48,036 bases of DNA from VRUB01 sp046758085 (GTDB lineage Bacteria; Pseudomonadota; Gammaproteobacteria; Acidiferrobacterales; SPGG2), in assembly GCA_046758085.1 (NCBI GenBank), contig JBHHZP010000007.1, positions 1 through 48,036 on the forward strand. Reading direction: 5' to 3'. Under the pieces are notes generated by a model. It saw only the letters and a list, made by a program, of their open reading frames with translations. It was not told where the DNA came from and ran no database searches. Position numbers and translations under genes: made by a program. Below, in pieces: positions 24,643-33,641 of this stretch. The first letter of the stretch is position 1. Each line of letters opens with the position of its first letter.

Positions 24643-27030
24643 ATGCAAAAAACGCCGTACACCGTTGTGCTTGTGCTGACGGTTGTTTCGCTGGCTTTGC
24701 CGAATCCCGCGCGCCCCCAGGGAACCGACCAGCTGCCTGTGGTACGCGTTGGAACAGTCTCCGATGGCGCGCACAAGTATTTATCGACAGAGATTCGAAA
24801 TCTGATCGAGCGCGAAGTGTTTGAGCTTACACACGGTGAGTTCGACGTGCGATTCCCGAAGAGCAAGCAGCTCCAGGCGGATTGGTCCGTCGCAGGCGTG
24901 AATACGGCACTCGACAAGCTACTGGCTGACCGCGAAGTGGGCATGGTCATTGCACTAGGGGTGCTGGGCTCGAACGAGCTTGCACGTCGTACGCGCCTGC
25001 CCAAGCCTGTCATAGCGCCCTTTATCATTGATCGGGAGATCCAGGCACTGCCCTTCAAGGACGGCGCGAGCGGGGTCAAGAATTTGAGCTACCTCACGTT
25101 TCCGGGAGACGTGCAAAGGGACCTTCGGCGTTTCCGCGAACTCGTACGTTTCAACACCCTGGGGCTGTTCTATCAGCAGGAGATGATGGAGGCGATCCCG
25201 GCACTCCGGCAAAAAGCCATGCAAGCAGCCCGCAATATCGGTGCCGACGTGCGCTTCATACCCGTGAGAACATCGGCCAATGCTGCGTTGACGGCGATAC
25301 CGAACGATGTGGACGCCGTCTATCTGCCACCGCTGGTGCGATTGTCGCAGGAGGAGTTTGAGAAACTGATAAACGGACTGATCAAACGACGGTTGCCGAG
25401 CTTTGCATTGTTGGGCCGAACCGACGTCGAGCGCGGCGTGCTTGCCGGGGTGGCGCCGGCCGTCGAACTGGATCGCTCCGCCCGGCGCGTGGCGCTGAAC
25501 CTGCAACGTATTCTACTGGGTGAGGATGCCGGTACCTTGCCTGTAAGCCTGCCGCTGCGTGAACGCCTCACCATTAATATGCGCACGGCGCGCGCCATTG
25601 GGTTCTCCCCCAGTTTTCGCATGATGCGCACGGCGGAGCTGCTGTTCGAGCAGGTAACGGCGAAGCGCAGGCTTTCCCTGGATGGCGTTGTACGTGAGGC
25701 CGTGCAAGCCAACCTCGATATCAAGGTGGCGCAACAGACCGTGTCGGCAGGTGAGCAGGATATACGCCAGGCACGCTCGGCCTTGTTTCCCCAGCTCGAT
25801 CTGCTGGGCGACGGCGCGCATATTGATGATAAACGTGCGGCCGTGATCCCCGGGCAGGCAGAGAACACCACATCGGGTTCATTGGCGTTGAACCAGATCA
25901 TCTACTCCGAGCCCACCTTTGCTAATATCTCTGTGCAGCGCTTGCTGCAGCGCTCGCGCGAATCGCAACGTGACACTGTGCGATTGAACGTCGTACTGGG
26001 TGCGGCAAACGCTTACCTTGACGTATTGCGTGCCAAGACCACCGAGCGTATCGCCAAGGACAACGTAGACCTATCACTGCAAAACCTCGAGCTCGCGAAG
26101 CTGCGCCGTCAGATCGGAACCGCATCGCCGGCGGAGGTCTTCCGTTGGCAGAGCGAGGTCGCGACCAGTCGCGGGATACTGGTGACTGCCGAGGCTCGCA
26201 CACGTGTCGCCAAGATTGCGCTTAATCGGCTGCTGCATCGGCCGCTGGACGAAAGGTTTGCGACCACCGAGGTGGGCTTGGACGATCCTGCCCTTATCAC
26301 CAGCCGGCAAAGTCTGATTGATTTGATCGACGACCCGCGCTCATTCGCGACCTTCAGCAATTTCATGGTCGAGGAAGGGCTGGCGGCCTCCCCGGAGCTG
26401 CGTGAGATCCAGGCCGGGGTCGATGCGCAACAACGCACTTTGAAATCTACCAAGGCTGCTTTCTGGCAGCCGTCGCTCAGTCTCGGGGCGGAGCAAACCG
26501 AAATCTTTGATCGCAGCGGCGCCGGCAGCTCGGGGCCGATCATCGATGCTGTCGGTGACTCCGAAACCACCATCGCGCTGCAACTCAGGCTGCCGTTGTA
26601 TACCGGAGGTTCACGACGTGCGGATGAAACCCAGGCAGCCGAGGAGCTGACGGGCTTGCGTCTGCAACGCCAGTCCACCATCGAGCGGGTGGAACAACGC
26701 ATTCGCTCGGCGCTGCAGACGGCGCGCGCTTCTTTTGCCAACATCGAGCTTTTGCGCCAGGCTGCCGACGCGGCGCTGAAAAATCTGGAGTTGGTTCAGG
26801 ACTCCTATGCCCGTGGGGTGGTGTCGATCGTCGATTTGCTGGATGCGCAAAACTCGGCGGTGGTGAGCGAGCAACGGGCCTCTAACGCGATATATAACTT
26901 CCTCAAGGATTTGATGGAGCTCGAACGTTCGATCTCTCGCTTCGATTTTTTCCAGTCTGCCGATGAGCAGAACCAATGGATAAAACGACTGCAAGCGTTT
27001 TTCAAGCAAAGATCAGTGTTCGAACAGTAG
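24643..27030 (+). CDS. TolC-family outer-membrane efflux protein with N-terminal ABC substrate-binding domain
   Basis: 795 residues. The signal peptide (KTPYTVVLVLTVVSLALP) is followed by an ABC_sub_bind-type periplasmic binding domain at about 33-325 (VVRVGTVSDGAHKYL, VIALGVLGSNELARR, ending INMRTARAIGFSPSF). A TolC/OEP region runs from about 343 to the end, starting LDGVVREAVQANLDIKVAQQ and including IYSEPTFANISVQRLL and the long helices that build the channel (YARGVVSIVDLLDAQNSAV). ATG 24643 is chosen because it starts the signal peptide and has GAGGAG upstream; the frame is open to 24541 without a signal. The following genes, adaptor then RND pump, make the rest of a tripartite exporter. 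The extra domain may sense or collect the substrate. Confidence 0.85.
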   Translation: MQKTPYTVVLVLTVVSLALPNPARPQGTDQLPVVRVGTVSDGAHKYLSTEIRNLIEREVFELTHGEFDVRFPKSKQLQADWSVAGVNTALDKLLADREVGMVIALGVLGSNELARRTRLPKPVIAPFIIDREIQALPFKDGASGVKNLSYLTFPGDVQRDLRRFRELVRFNTLGLFYQQEMMEAIPALRQKAMQAARNIGADVRFIPVRTSANAALTAIPNDVDAVYLPPLVRLSQEEFEKLINGLIKRRLPSFALLGRTDVERGVLAGVAPAVELDRSARRVALNLQRILLGEDAGTLPVSLPLRERLTINMRTARAIGFSPSFRMMRTAELLFEQVTAKRRLSLDGVVREAVQANLDIKVAQQTVSAGEQDIRQARSALFPQLDLLGDGAHIDDKRAAVIPGQAENTTSGSLALNQIIYSEPTFANISVQRLLQRSRESQRDTVRLNVVLGAANAYLDVLRAKTTERIAKDNVDLSLQNLELAKLRRQIGTASPAEVFRWQSEVATSRGILVTAEARTRVAKIALNRLLHRPLDERFATTEVGLDDPALITSRQSLIDLIDDPRSFATFSNFMVEEGLAASPELREIQAGVDAQQRTLKSTKAAFWQPSLSLGAEQTEIFDRSGAGSSGPIIDAVGDSETTIALQLRLPLYTGGSRRADETQAAEELTGLRLQRQSTIERVEQRIRSALQTARASFANIELLRQAADAALKNLELVQDSYARGVVSIVDLLDAQNSAVVSEQRASNAIYNFLKDLMELERSISRFDFFQSADEQNQWIKRLQAFFKQRSVFEQ

Positions 27031-27061
27031 GCCGCATATATCATTCATGCCATCATAACGT

Positions 27062-28150
27062 ATGAACGGATTGAAATGTATTCTTGGTTTGACCCTGGCG
27101 GCGATCACAAGCAGCACACTCGTTTCTTGCGAGGAACCGGCAGCGCCGGAGCCCATACTGCGCCCGGTACGCGTTCAAAAAGTAACGAGTTCAGGTGTCG
27201 AGCGGCAACGCAGCTTTTCCGGTTTTGCGAAGGCAGGACTTGAATCCAAGGCCAGTTTCAAAGTGGGCGGAACCATCCGGCGCATTCCCATCAAGGTGGG
27301 TGGCCGTCTCAAGCGCGGAGCGCTTATTGCCGAGCTCGATCCCCAGGACTATGAGGTGCGGGTGCAGCAGTCCGAAGCTTCGCTTGCCCGTGCAAAGGCA
27401 CAGGCACGCAACGCGAAGGCCAATTACGAACGCACGCGCGAACTTTATGAACACAACAACGCCTCGCGCAGCGAGCTCGACCAGGCGCGCGCCGGTGCGG
27501 AGGCCGCGGTGGCTGCCGTGCGCTCGGCTGCAAAAGGGCTCGAGTCCGCGCGTTTACAGTTACGTTATACGCGGCTCGCTGCTATGGCCGATTGCAAGGT
27601 GGCGGAAAAGAAGGTCGATAGGAATGAAAACGTGCGGGCCGGGCAGGTCATCGCCAGGCTTACCTGCGGGTTGCAGACCGAGGTCGAGGTCGGTATTCCC
27701 GAGGCCTATATTGCGCGAATCAAGCAAGGGAGTGTCGTCAATGTGGCGTTCGACGCGATACCGGGTAAATCCTACCGCGCGACTGTGACCGAGGTGGGTG
27801 TGGCCGCTATGGGCCAGGCGACATATCCGGTTACGGTGCGCCTGAATAAACCTGACCGCCGGGTACTACCGGGCATGGCGGCCGAGGTGAGCTTCCAGTT
27901 TGCCGGCGACCGGCCCGGTCCGCACGTTATCGTGCCACCCGCCGCCGTCGGTGAGGATCGACAAGGCCGTTTTGTTTTTATTGCGGAGCCTGCGGAGCCA
28001 GGTCTTGCCGTCGCCCGGCGTCGGCCGGTAAAGGTCGGCCAGCTCACCGCCGCCGGGTTCGAGATCCTCGAAGGGCTCAGGAATGGCGAGTTGCTCATCA
28101 TCGCCGGCGTAAGCCGCATCGAGGACGGCCTGAAGGTCAAGTTGCCGTGA
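27062..28150 (+). CDS. RND efflux periplasmic adaptor (membrane fusion protein), lipoprotein
   Basis: 362 residues linking the inner-membrane RND pump to the outer-membrane channel. The signal ends in the lipobox LVSC, so it should be lipid-anchored. Domains in order: beta-barrel and lipoyl halves around GFAKAGLESKASFKVGGTIR and LAELDPQDYEVR-like text, an alpha-helical hairpin (about 95-160; QSEASLARAKAQARNAKANY), the second lipoyl half, then a beta-barrel with FDAIPGKSYRATVTEVG. It starts 31 bases after the TolC-family gene and ends 19 bases before the pump, so one operon is likely. Substrate unknown. Confidence 0.93.
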   Translation: MNGLKCILGLTLAAITSSTLVSCEEPAAPEPILRPVRVQKVTSSGVERQRSFSGFAKAGLESKASFKVGGTIRRIPIKVGGRLKRGALIAELDPQDYEVRVQQSEASLARAKAQARNAKANYERTRELYEHNNASRSELDQARAGAEAAVAAVRSAAKGLESARLQLRYTRLAAMADCKVAEKKVDRNENVRAGQVIARLTCGLQTEVEVGIPEAYIARIKQGSVVNVAFDAIPGKSYRATVTEVGVAAMGQATYPVTVRLNKPDRRVLPGMAAEVSFQFAGDRPGPHVIVPPAAVGEDRQGRFVFIAEPAEPGLAVARRRPVKVGQLTAAGFEILEGLRNGELLIIAGVSRIEDGLKVKLP

Positions 28151-28169
28151 CGGTGAAAGAGAGGCGACG

Positions 28170-31100
28170 GTGAGCCTTACGGCATTCGCCATCACCAAGA
28201 ATCGCATTACTGCTGTCATACTTCTTTGCATTCTGGTAGCTGGTCTTGCCTCATACTTCAATTTGCCGCGTGCCGAGGATCCCGGATTCGTTATTCGAGC
28301 CGCCCAGGTAGTGACGTACTTTCCGGGTGCGAGTCCCGAGCGTGTCGAGCAGTTGATCACCGACAAGCTCGAGAAGGCGATACAAGAGATACCCGAGCTC
28401 GACTTTATTTATAGTGAGTCGAAGGGTGGTGTATCCGTCATTATCGTGAATATTCTCGAACGCTACCGCAACATGCGGCCGATCTGGGATAACCTGCGCC
28501 GCAAGGTGGAGAAGGTACAGCCGGATCTGCCAGAGGGCGCGACGATATCCATTGTGAATGACGAGTTTGGTGATGTTTTCGGTACTGTTATTAATCTCAC
28601 CGGCGAGGGTTTTTCCTACGCGGAGCTGAAAGACATCGCAGATGATCTGCGTGACGAGTTATTACTCATCGACGAGGTGGCGAAGGTAGAGATCTACGGC
28701 GCACAGGAAGAACGTATTTTCATCGAGTATAGCAACGCACGCCTGGCCGAACTGGGGCTCTCGCCCGCTCAGCTTCGACAATCATTGGAGGCGCGCAACA
28801 TCATCATACCGGGCGGCTCGGTTACCACTGGCATCGAACGCATCGTGCTTGAACCTTCGGGTAACTTCGAATCCGTGGAGGACCTGCGTCGCAGCATCTT
28901 GCAATTACCCGGGCGACAGCAGGTCGTCTATCTGGACGACATTGCGGACATCACGCGGGATTATATCGACCCACCGGAAACCATGATGCGCGGATCCGGA
29001 GCGCCGAGCCTCGGCCTGGCCATATCCCTGCGCGAAGGCGACAGTATCATCACGCTCGGCAACAGGGTTCGGGCGCTCATCGATCGCATGCGGGCTGTCT
29101 ATCCCATTGGCATCGAGTTCGACTTTGTACAGATGCAGTCCGAAGCGGTACAAAGGAAAATCGATAATTTCGCGAGCAATCTATTGCAGGCGATAGCGAT
29201 CGTCATATTTGTCATGCTCATCAGTCTGGGCCTGCGCACGGGGCTTATTGTCGCTACACTGATCCCGATGGCGATCATAATGAGCTTTTTGCTCATGCGA
29301 TTCATTGACATCGGTCTCAATCAGATGTCACTTGCGGCATTAATCATCGCACTGGGCATGCTGGTAGACAACGCTATTGTCATGTCTGAGTCCATCATGG
29401 TGCAAATGCAAGCGGGTAAGCGGGCCTTTGACGCCGCCGTCGACTCGGCAGCCGAGCTCAGAATTCCATTGTTGACATCGTCGGCGACGACGGCCGCGGC
29501 TTTCCTGCCGATCTACCTGGCTGAGTCGGCCGTTGGTGAGTACACGGCGCCCATATTTGAGGTGGTGAGCATCACGCTGTTTTCGTCCTGGGTGCTCGCG
29601 CTTACGATGATTCCTGCGCTGTGCGTCTATTTCATGCGAGTAAAGAAGAAAAGCGCGCAGAACCGCTATGAGTCTCGTATTTATACGGCCTACCGCCGCG
29701 CCTTGATTGGTGCGCTAAAGCGCCCGGGGCTTACGCTCGGCGCCGTGGGCGCGGTCTTCGCCGTCGCCATGATGGGTTTTCGCTACGTGCCGAACATCTT
29801 TTTCCCGCCGAATGATCGGCCGACCTTTAGCGCGGACCTACGGCTGCCGGTGGGCACCGATATCAAACGAACCGAGCAGGTCGTCAAGCGGATTGAGACA
29901 TACATCCAGGACGAGCTCGCAGTGGCGCGGAACCGCCCCGAGGGTGTCATCAACTGGGCGATTTTTATCGGCCAGGGCGCGCCACGCTTCGTGTTGCCCT
30001 ACAACCCAGTCCCGCAGAGCCCCGAGTATGCAATCCTGATCGCTAACGCCTCATCACGGCCGATTGTAGATCTTATGGTCGCCAAGCTGGAGCGGTTCTG
30101 TTTCGAGAACTTTCCCGACCTGGATGCAAAGGTCCGTCCGCTTCAGAATGGGCCGATGATCGACAACCCGATAGAGGTCCGTATTTCGGGGCGTGATATC
30201 GACAGAGTTTTTGCCATTGTTGACAAAGTGAAGGCGGAGCTTCGCGATATTCCGGGGGTGAAAAATGTTACCGACAACTGGGGCAACCGCTCCAAGAAGA
30301 TCTTGGTCAAGATCAACCAGCCGCGCGCTCGTCGCGCGGGTGTCACCAACGAGGACATTGCCATATCGCTGCAGGCCGGACTGAGCGGCATAGAAACGAC
30401 GGAGTACAGAGAGGATGATAAAGTTATTCCGGTGACTCTGCGCTCCGTGGGTTTCAATCGGCACGACATCAGCATGATAGAAGGTCTGAATGTATATGCA
30501 CAGCTGACGGGCCAGTCGGTGCCGCTGAAGCAGGTGGCTGCCGTAGCGATAGTGTGGCAGCCTGCCAAAGTCCTGCGCCGTAACCGCCTCAGGACGGTTA
30601 CTGTGGAAGCCAGCGTTGGAGCAGGGGTAACTGCAACCGAAGTGGGGCGCCGGCTAATTCCGTGGCTCGAGCACGACAAAGCGAACTGGGACCTAGGATA
30701 TTCCTACGAGCTGGGCGGGGAGCACGAAACCTCGAACAAGGCGAATGCGTCGATTGCCGATCAGCTACCCGTCGCCGGCATTATTATCCTGCTGTTGCTC
30801 GTCGGCCAGTTTAACTCTATCCGTCGGCCACTAATCATACTGGCAACTATTCCGCTGGCATTGATTGGAGTCGTTATCGGTCTGCTGGCGTTACAGTCCT
30901 ACTTTGGCTTCATGACGCTGCTTGGCGTTATTGCGCTTGCCGGCATTGTTATCAACAATGCGATTGTCCTGCTCGACCGCATCAGGATCGAGATCGAGGA
31001 AAACGGGCTTGCGCCGCAGCGTGCCATTGTGGAGGCGGCGCAACGCCGGCTGCGGCCCATATTACTTACGACGGCGACGACCATTGCCGGCCTTATTCCA

Positions 31101-31247
31101 CTTTATTTCGGTGGCGGTCTAATGTGGGAGCCGATGGCCCTCGCCATTATTTTCGGGCTGGCGTTTTCAACACTGCTAACGCTCGGTGTAATTCCGGTAT
31201 TGTACTCGCGTCTTTTCAGAGTGAGCTTCAAGGAATTCGCGTATTGA
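28170..31247 (+). CDS. RND family efflux pump, inner-membrane subunit
   Basis: 1025-residue proton-driven exporter of the AcrB/HAE superfamily. It has the N-terminal membrane helix (TAVILLCILVAGLASYFNLP), two large periplasmic loops and two sets of membrane helices. The proton-relay helix 4 reads ALGMLVDNAIVMSES, with Asp400 present and Asn401 where AcrB has a second Asp. Helix 10 has GIVINNAIVLLDR, lacking the AcrB lysine, as in several non-AcrB RND subgroups. The start is GTG 28170 behind GAGAGG. It is the last gene of the TolC-fusion/adaptor/pump operon. A hydrophobic export substrate is plausible but not shown. Confidence 0.94.
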   Translation: MSLTAFAITKNRITAVILLCILVAGLASYFNLPRAEDPGFVIRAAQVVTYFPGASPERVEQLITDKLEKAIQEIPELDFIYSESKGGVSVIIVNILERYRNMRPIWDNLRRKVEKVQPDLPEGATISIVNDEFGDVFGTVINLTGEGFSYAELKDIADDLRDELLLIDEVAKVEIYGAQEERIFIEYSNARLAELGLSPAQLRQSLEARNIIIPGGSVTTGIERIVLEPSGNFESVEDLRRSILQLPGRQQVVYLDDIADITRDYIDPPETMMRGSGAPSLGLAISLREGDSIITLGNRVRALIDRMRAVYPIGIEFDFVQMQSEAVQRKIDNFASNLLQAIAIVIFVMLISLGLRTGLIVATLIPMAIIMSFLLMRFIDIGLNQMSLAALIIALGMLVDNAIVMSESIMVQMQAGKRAFDAAVDSAAELRIPLLTSSATTAAAFLPIYLAESAVGEYTAPIFEVVSITLFSSWVLALTMIPALCVYFMRVKKKSAQNRYESRIYTAYRRALIGALKRPGLTLGAVGAVFAVAMMGFRYVPNIFFPPNDRPTFSADLRLPVGTDIKRTEQVVKRIETYIQDELAVARNRPEGVINWAIFIGQGAPRFVLPYNPVPQSPEYAILIANASSRPIVDLMVAKLERFCFENFPDLDAKVRPLQNGPMIDNPIEVRISGRDIDRVFAIVDKVKAELRDIPGVKNVTDNWGNRSKKILVKINQPRARRAGVTNEDIAISLQAGLSGIETTEYREDDKVIPVTLRSVGFNRHDISMIEGLNVYAQLTGQSVPLKQVAAVAIVWQPAKVLRRNRLRTVTVEASVGAGVTATEVGRRLIPWLEHDKANWDLGYSYELGGEHETSNKANASIADQLPVAGIIILLLLVGQFNSIRRPLIILATIPLALIGVVIGLLALQSYFGFMTLLGVIALAGIVINNAIVLLDRIRIEIEENGLAPQRAIVEAAQRRLRPILLTTATTIAGLIPLYFGGGLMWEPMALAIIFGLAFSTLLTLGVIPVLYSRLFRVSFKEFAY

Positions 31248-31295
31248 CCCACCGGGTATGCATGGTGTGTAAATATCGCGCGGGCTCGCGCCAGG

Positions 31296-31547
31296 ATGAG
31301 TGACCTCAAAAGACAGGTAATCTTATTGTTAGGCGGGTTGTTCCTGGCGCTATCTGCGGGTGCGGCGCCAAGGGGCGCGCTCGGTGATATCATCCTCGAG
31401 GTGGCTGGGATCAAGCTCAAGGACAATACCAAGACCTATCAGCGCATACGCGAGAAGCTTCGCCGCGTCAAATCGAACAGAACGGTCACGCTACGGATCC
31501 TGCGGGACGGTCGCGTCATCGAGCTAATGGTCAAGAGGCCGTGGTGA
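31296..31547 (+). CDS. Small exported protein with a PDZ-like half domain
   Basis: 83 residues: a signal peptide (VILLLGGLFLALSAGAA), then GALGDIILEVAGIKLKD, and TVTLRILRDGRVIELMVKRP at the end. This is the pattern of the last strands of a PDZ domain (GDIIL...V.G..., then ..V.LRVLRDGK...). It would be a stand-alone mini-PDZ in the periplasm, or the relic of a larger protease or secretin protein. It follows the RND pump by 48 bases. The ribosome site is weak (AGG next to the ATG). Function is not known. Confidence 0.6.
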   Translation: MSDLKRQVILLLGGLFLALSAGAAPRGALGDIILEVAGIKLKDNTKTYQRIREKLRRVKSNRTVTLRILRDGRVIELMVKRPW

Positions 31548-31601
31548 GGTTGCGATGTCGGATTGTTATTACCCCTTTGGTTGTCTCGACTGGGAACGAT
31601 T

Positions 31602-32288
31602 ATGGCTCCACGGTACGCACCTAGGTTAGTTCTTGCCGGCTTCGGTGGCAGCTACGCTTATCTGTTGGCGTCGCTGCTGCTGTTCTTTGTGCTGGAACCC
31701 TTTTTTGAGGGGGGAGAAACGCAAAATATCCTGTTGGATATTTTTCTTTCGGCCGTGCTCATTGCGGGCACCTACACGGTGATACACAGCAGGGCGCAAC
31801 TGATCATTGCGCTTTCCCTTGGTGTTCCAGCAATAATTGCGCGCTGGACGCTTGTATTTGTCGATACTAGCGAGCTTGTTGTGGCCACGCACGTGTTTAT
31901 GATCGCGTTTTTCGGTTTTAACACGGTCACCGTGTTGTGGCACATAATGAGCCAACGCGAGATTACGCAGGACACCATATACGGGGCGATCTGCGGCTAT
32001 CTTTTGCTCGCACTCTGCTGGGCCCTCCTGTTTTCGTTAATCGAGACCATGGTACCCGGATCATTTGCGGTCAACGTGACGCCGCCGGGCGATCAGGAGC
32101 GCGTGGCCTCGTTGATGTTCTATTACAGTTTCGTCAGCCTGACGACCCTCGGCTACGGTGATATCGTGCCGATGAGCCCGGTAACGCGGTCGCTTTCCAC
32201 GCTCGAAGCGGTCATGGGCCAGCTTTACTTGACCGTACTGGTTGCGCGACTGGTCGGTTTGCACATTTCGCGGAGGCCGCACGATTGA
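31602..32288 (+). CDS. Two-TM-pore potassium channel-like membrane protein
   Basis: 228-residue inner-membrane protein with about six hydrophobic segments. The last two flank a pore loop with the selectivity-filter motif TTLGYGDIVP (181-190), close to the canonical TVGYGD, so the Ion_trans_2 family is likely. No cytoplasmic RCK or cyclic-nucleotide domain follows; it ends soon after the pore helix (ARLVGLHISRRPHD). ATG 31602 is chosen because of a GGGAACG upstream; an in-frame TTG at 31563 is also open. It lies 54 bases after the mini-PDZ gene. Confidence 0.82.
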   Translation: MAPRYAPRLVLAGFGGSYAYLLASLLLFFVLEPFFEGGETQNILLDIFLSAVLIAGTYTVIHSRAQLIIALSLGVPAIIARWTLVFVDTSELVVATHVFMIAFFGFNTVTVLWHIMSQREITQDTIYGAICGYLLLALCWALLFSLIETMVPGSFAVNVTPPGDQERVASLMFYYSFVSLTTLGYGDIVPMSPVTRSLSTLEAVMGQLYLTVLVARLVGLHISRRPHD

Positions 32289-32458
32289 CCTATGCCTACA
32301 GACGGAGCCGTGCTATGGCGTAACGGCCGATTGCTTCGCGGTTGTTTAGGCGAATGCGACCGGTACTGGCCTGTTTCTGATGTCGACCAGCTAGCGTGGG
32401 TTAGGAGCGGATGTCGAGGCAAGCTATACTGACCGCGTCGCAGGCGGGAATGGATCGT

Positions 32459-32896
32459 ATGTACACTAAAAGTTTTGGTTATTTGTTGCTGGCCATAATC
32501 GTATTAGGAGCGACCCCATTGGCTGTGCACGCTGTGAAGCTCTACAAATGGGTGGACAAGAATGGCCATGTCACCTACCAGGATAAGCCCCCGCCCCCCG
32601 AGGCGGACGTGGTGAAGGAAAAGACCATCAATCCCGACGAAGGCGTTACCGAGTTCACGAAGCCGAAACCGTCCGAGCCCGAGGTCAAATCGGCGCCGGC
32701 TCAGGGCGGTGGCTCGATAGCGGCGGCGACGGACGGGCGAAGGGCGATCGTCGGCGGCGAGGGGCGGCGCACAGAGCGGCGAACGGGGGTCGCCCCGACT
32801 CCACCACCCCCACCGGCCCCGGCAGCACCCGCACGGCCCCCGCGTGCCATTCCTTTCATTCCGCCGGGTCGTCCCGTGCCCAAGGGACGCAATTGA
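32459..32896 (+). CDS. DUF4124 domain exported protein with proline-rich tail
   Basis: 145 residues. The signal peptide (FGYLLLAIIVLGATPLAVHA) precedes the short DUF4124 core VKLYKWVDKNGHVTYQDKPP. The remainder is low-complexity, with Pro-, Gly- and Arg-rich runs (TGVAPTPPPPPAPAAPARPP). DUF4124 proteins are periplasmic and of unknown role. ATG 32459 is preferred over in-frame starts at 32411 and 32450 because GGGA lies at a sensible distance and the signal peptide begins there. It converges on the pilZ gene. Confidence 0.8.
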   Translation: MYTKSFGYLLLAIIVLGATPLAVHAVKLYKWVDKNGHVTYQDKPPPPEADVVKEKTINPDEGVTEFTKPKPSEPEVKSAPAQGGGSIAAATDGRRAIVGGEGRRTERRTGVAPTPPPPPAPAAPARPPRAIPFIPPGRPVPKGRN

Positions 32897-33049
32897 ATAG
32901 GGGCTGATGGTCGCCGCGTCAGCTCGCATGAGCTGGGCACAGGGACTGGTCGCTTGGTTCTTGCACACGAAACCCGGCATCGATCGTCGGCATTAGCGCG
33001 CAGCGCGAGTGCCCCAAGACAGCGGGCAATTACCGATATGTCCGGCGGG

Positions 33050-33385
33050 CTAGTCGGCGGGGTAGAGAAGATCCACCAACGCCGTGTAGGTTGATTCGTC
33101 GAGCTTGTGGAAAATCAGGGTGGCGCCGTCCTTGTCTACCTTGACGACCTTGGCCTTGACACGGTGCTGTTTGGGCTTACCGTTCGCGGGTAATTTCAAT
33201 AACAGCTCGACACGCGCATTCTTGCGTAGTTCGAGCTGGTTGGTTTCGACAAAGAGACCTTCGAGGCTGATATCCCGCGTGTGGCAACGCTGTAAGCCCA
33301 GGCGCCGGTGGTTGAGCATCACCTCCAACGCCAAGTGTCTGCGCGGACCCAAACGACGTTCGTCGTGCATCCCATACCCCTGCAT
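33050..33385 (-). CDS. PilZ domain protein
   Basis: 111-residue cytosolic single-domain protein. It has the c-di-GMP binding pattern: an arginine pair near the N-terminus (GPRRHLALEV) and DISLEGLFV (D-x-S-x-x-G). Beta strands follow (RVELLLKLPANGK, HRVKAKVVKVDKDGATLIF). A likely c-di-GMP receptor, with no visible effector domain. The ATG at 33385 has GGA about seven bases upstream and a perfect -10 (TATAAT on the minus strand) about 30 bases upstream. Confidence 0.88.
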   Translation of the reverse strand: MQGYGMHDERRLGPRRHLALEVMLNHRRLGLQRCHTRDISLEGLFVETNQLELRKNARVELLLKLPANGKPKQHRVKAKVVKVDKDGATLIFHKLDESTYTALVDLLYPAD

Positions 33386-33414
33386 TTTTCCTTACCGGTG
33401 GCAGACCGTAACAC

Positions 33415-33443
33415 ATTATAGCGCAGACTTGGCCTAAATCGAC
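33415..33443 (-). promoter_or_regulatory. Putative promoter of the PilZ gene
   Basis: TATAAT on the minus strand at 33420-33415, followed by GTG; no good -35 hexamer lies at standard spacing. Transcription would start about 24 bases before the pilZ ATG. Confidence 0.4.
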
Positions 33444-33476
33444 AGCACCCTATTTGGACCAAGCGTGGAGGTGTAC

Positions 33477-33629
33477 ATGCGCATGCTTAAGGTCAGCGAA
33501 TTCGCTGCCCGCAGCACGAAATCGCAGACGTGGCGCACCGCGCGCACAATGAGGTCAGTACCGCAGCAGTATCGGTCGTGTGCGTGCCACACGCCTGAGG
33601 GCCCTGCTCTCGTTACTCAACGATTGTAA
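33477..33629 (+). CDS. Short open frame with MerR-like N-terminus, possibly a gene relic
   Basis: 50 codons from ATG 33477, with a good GGAGGTG ribosome site five bases upstream. The product opens MRMLKVSEFAARS, which resembles the first helix of MerR-family regulators (ML-V-E-A). It then runs into unrelated residues with no second helix, and neither other frame restores a MerR sequence. It may be a decayed regulator start, a small real protein, or chance. It ends 12 bases before the ADP-ribosylglycohydrolase gene. Confidence 0.25.
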   Translation: MRMLKVSEFAARSTKSQTWRTARTMRSVPQQYRSCACHTPEGPALVTQRL

Positions 33630-33641
33630 AATACTGCAGCC

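Noticed and set aside
32920..32935. Bidirectional terminator between DUF4124 and pilZ (CAGCTC-GCAT-GAGCTG)
   Set aside because: The 6-bp stem has no U-tract on either side, so I would not call it a terminator.
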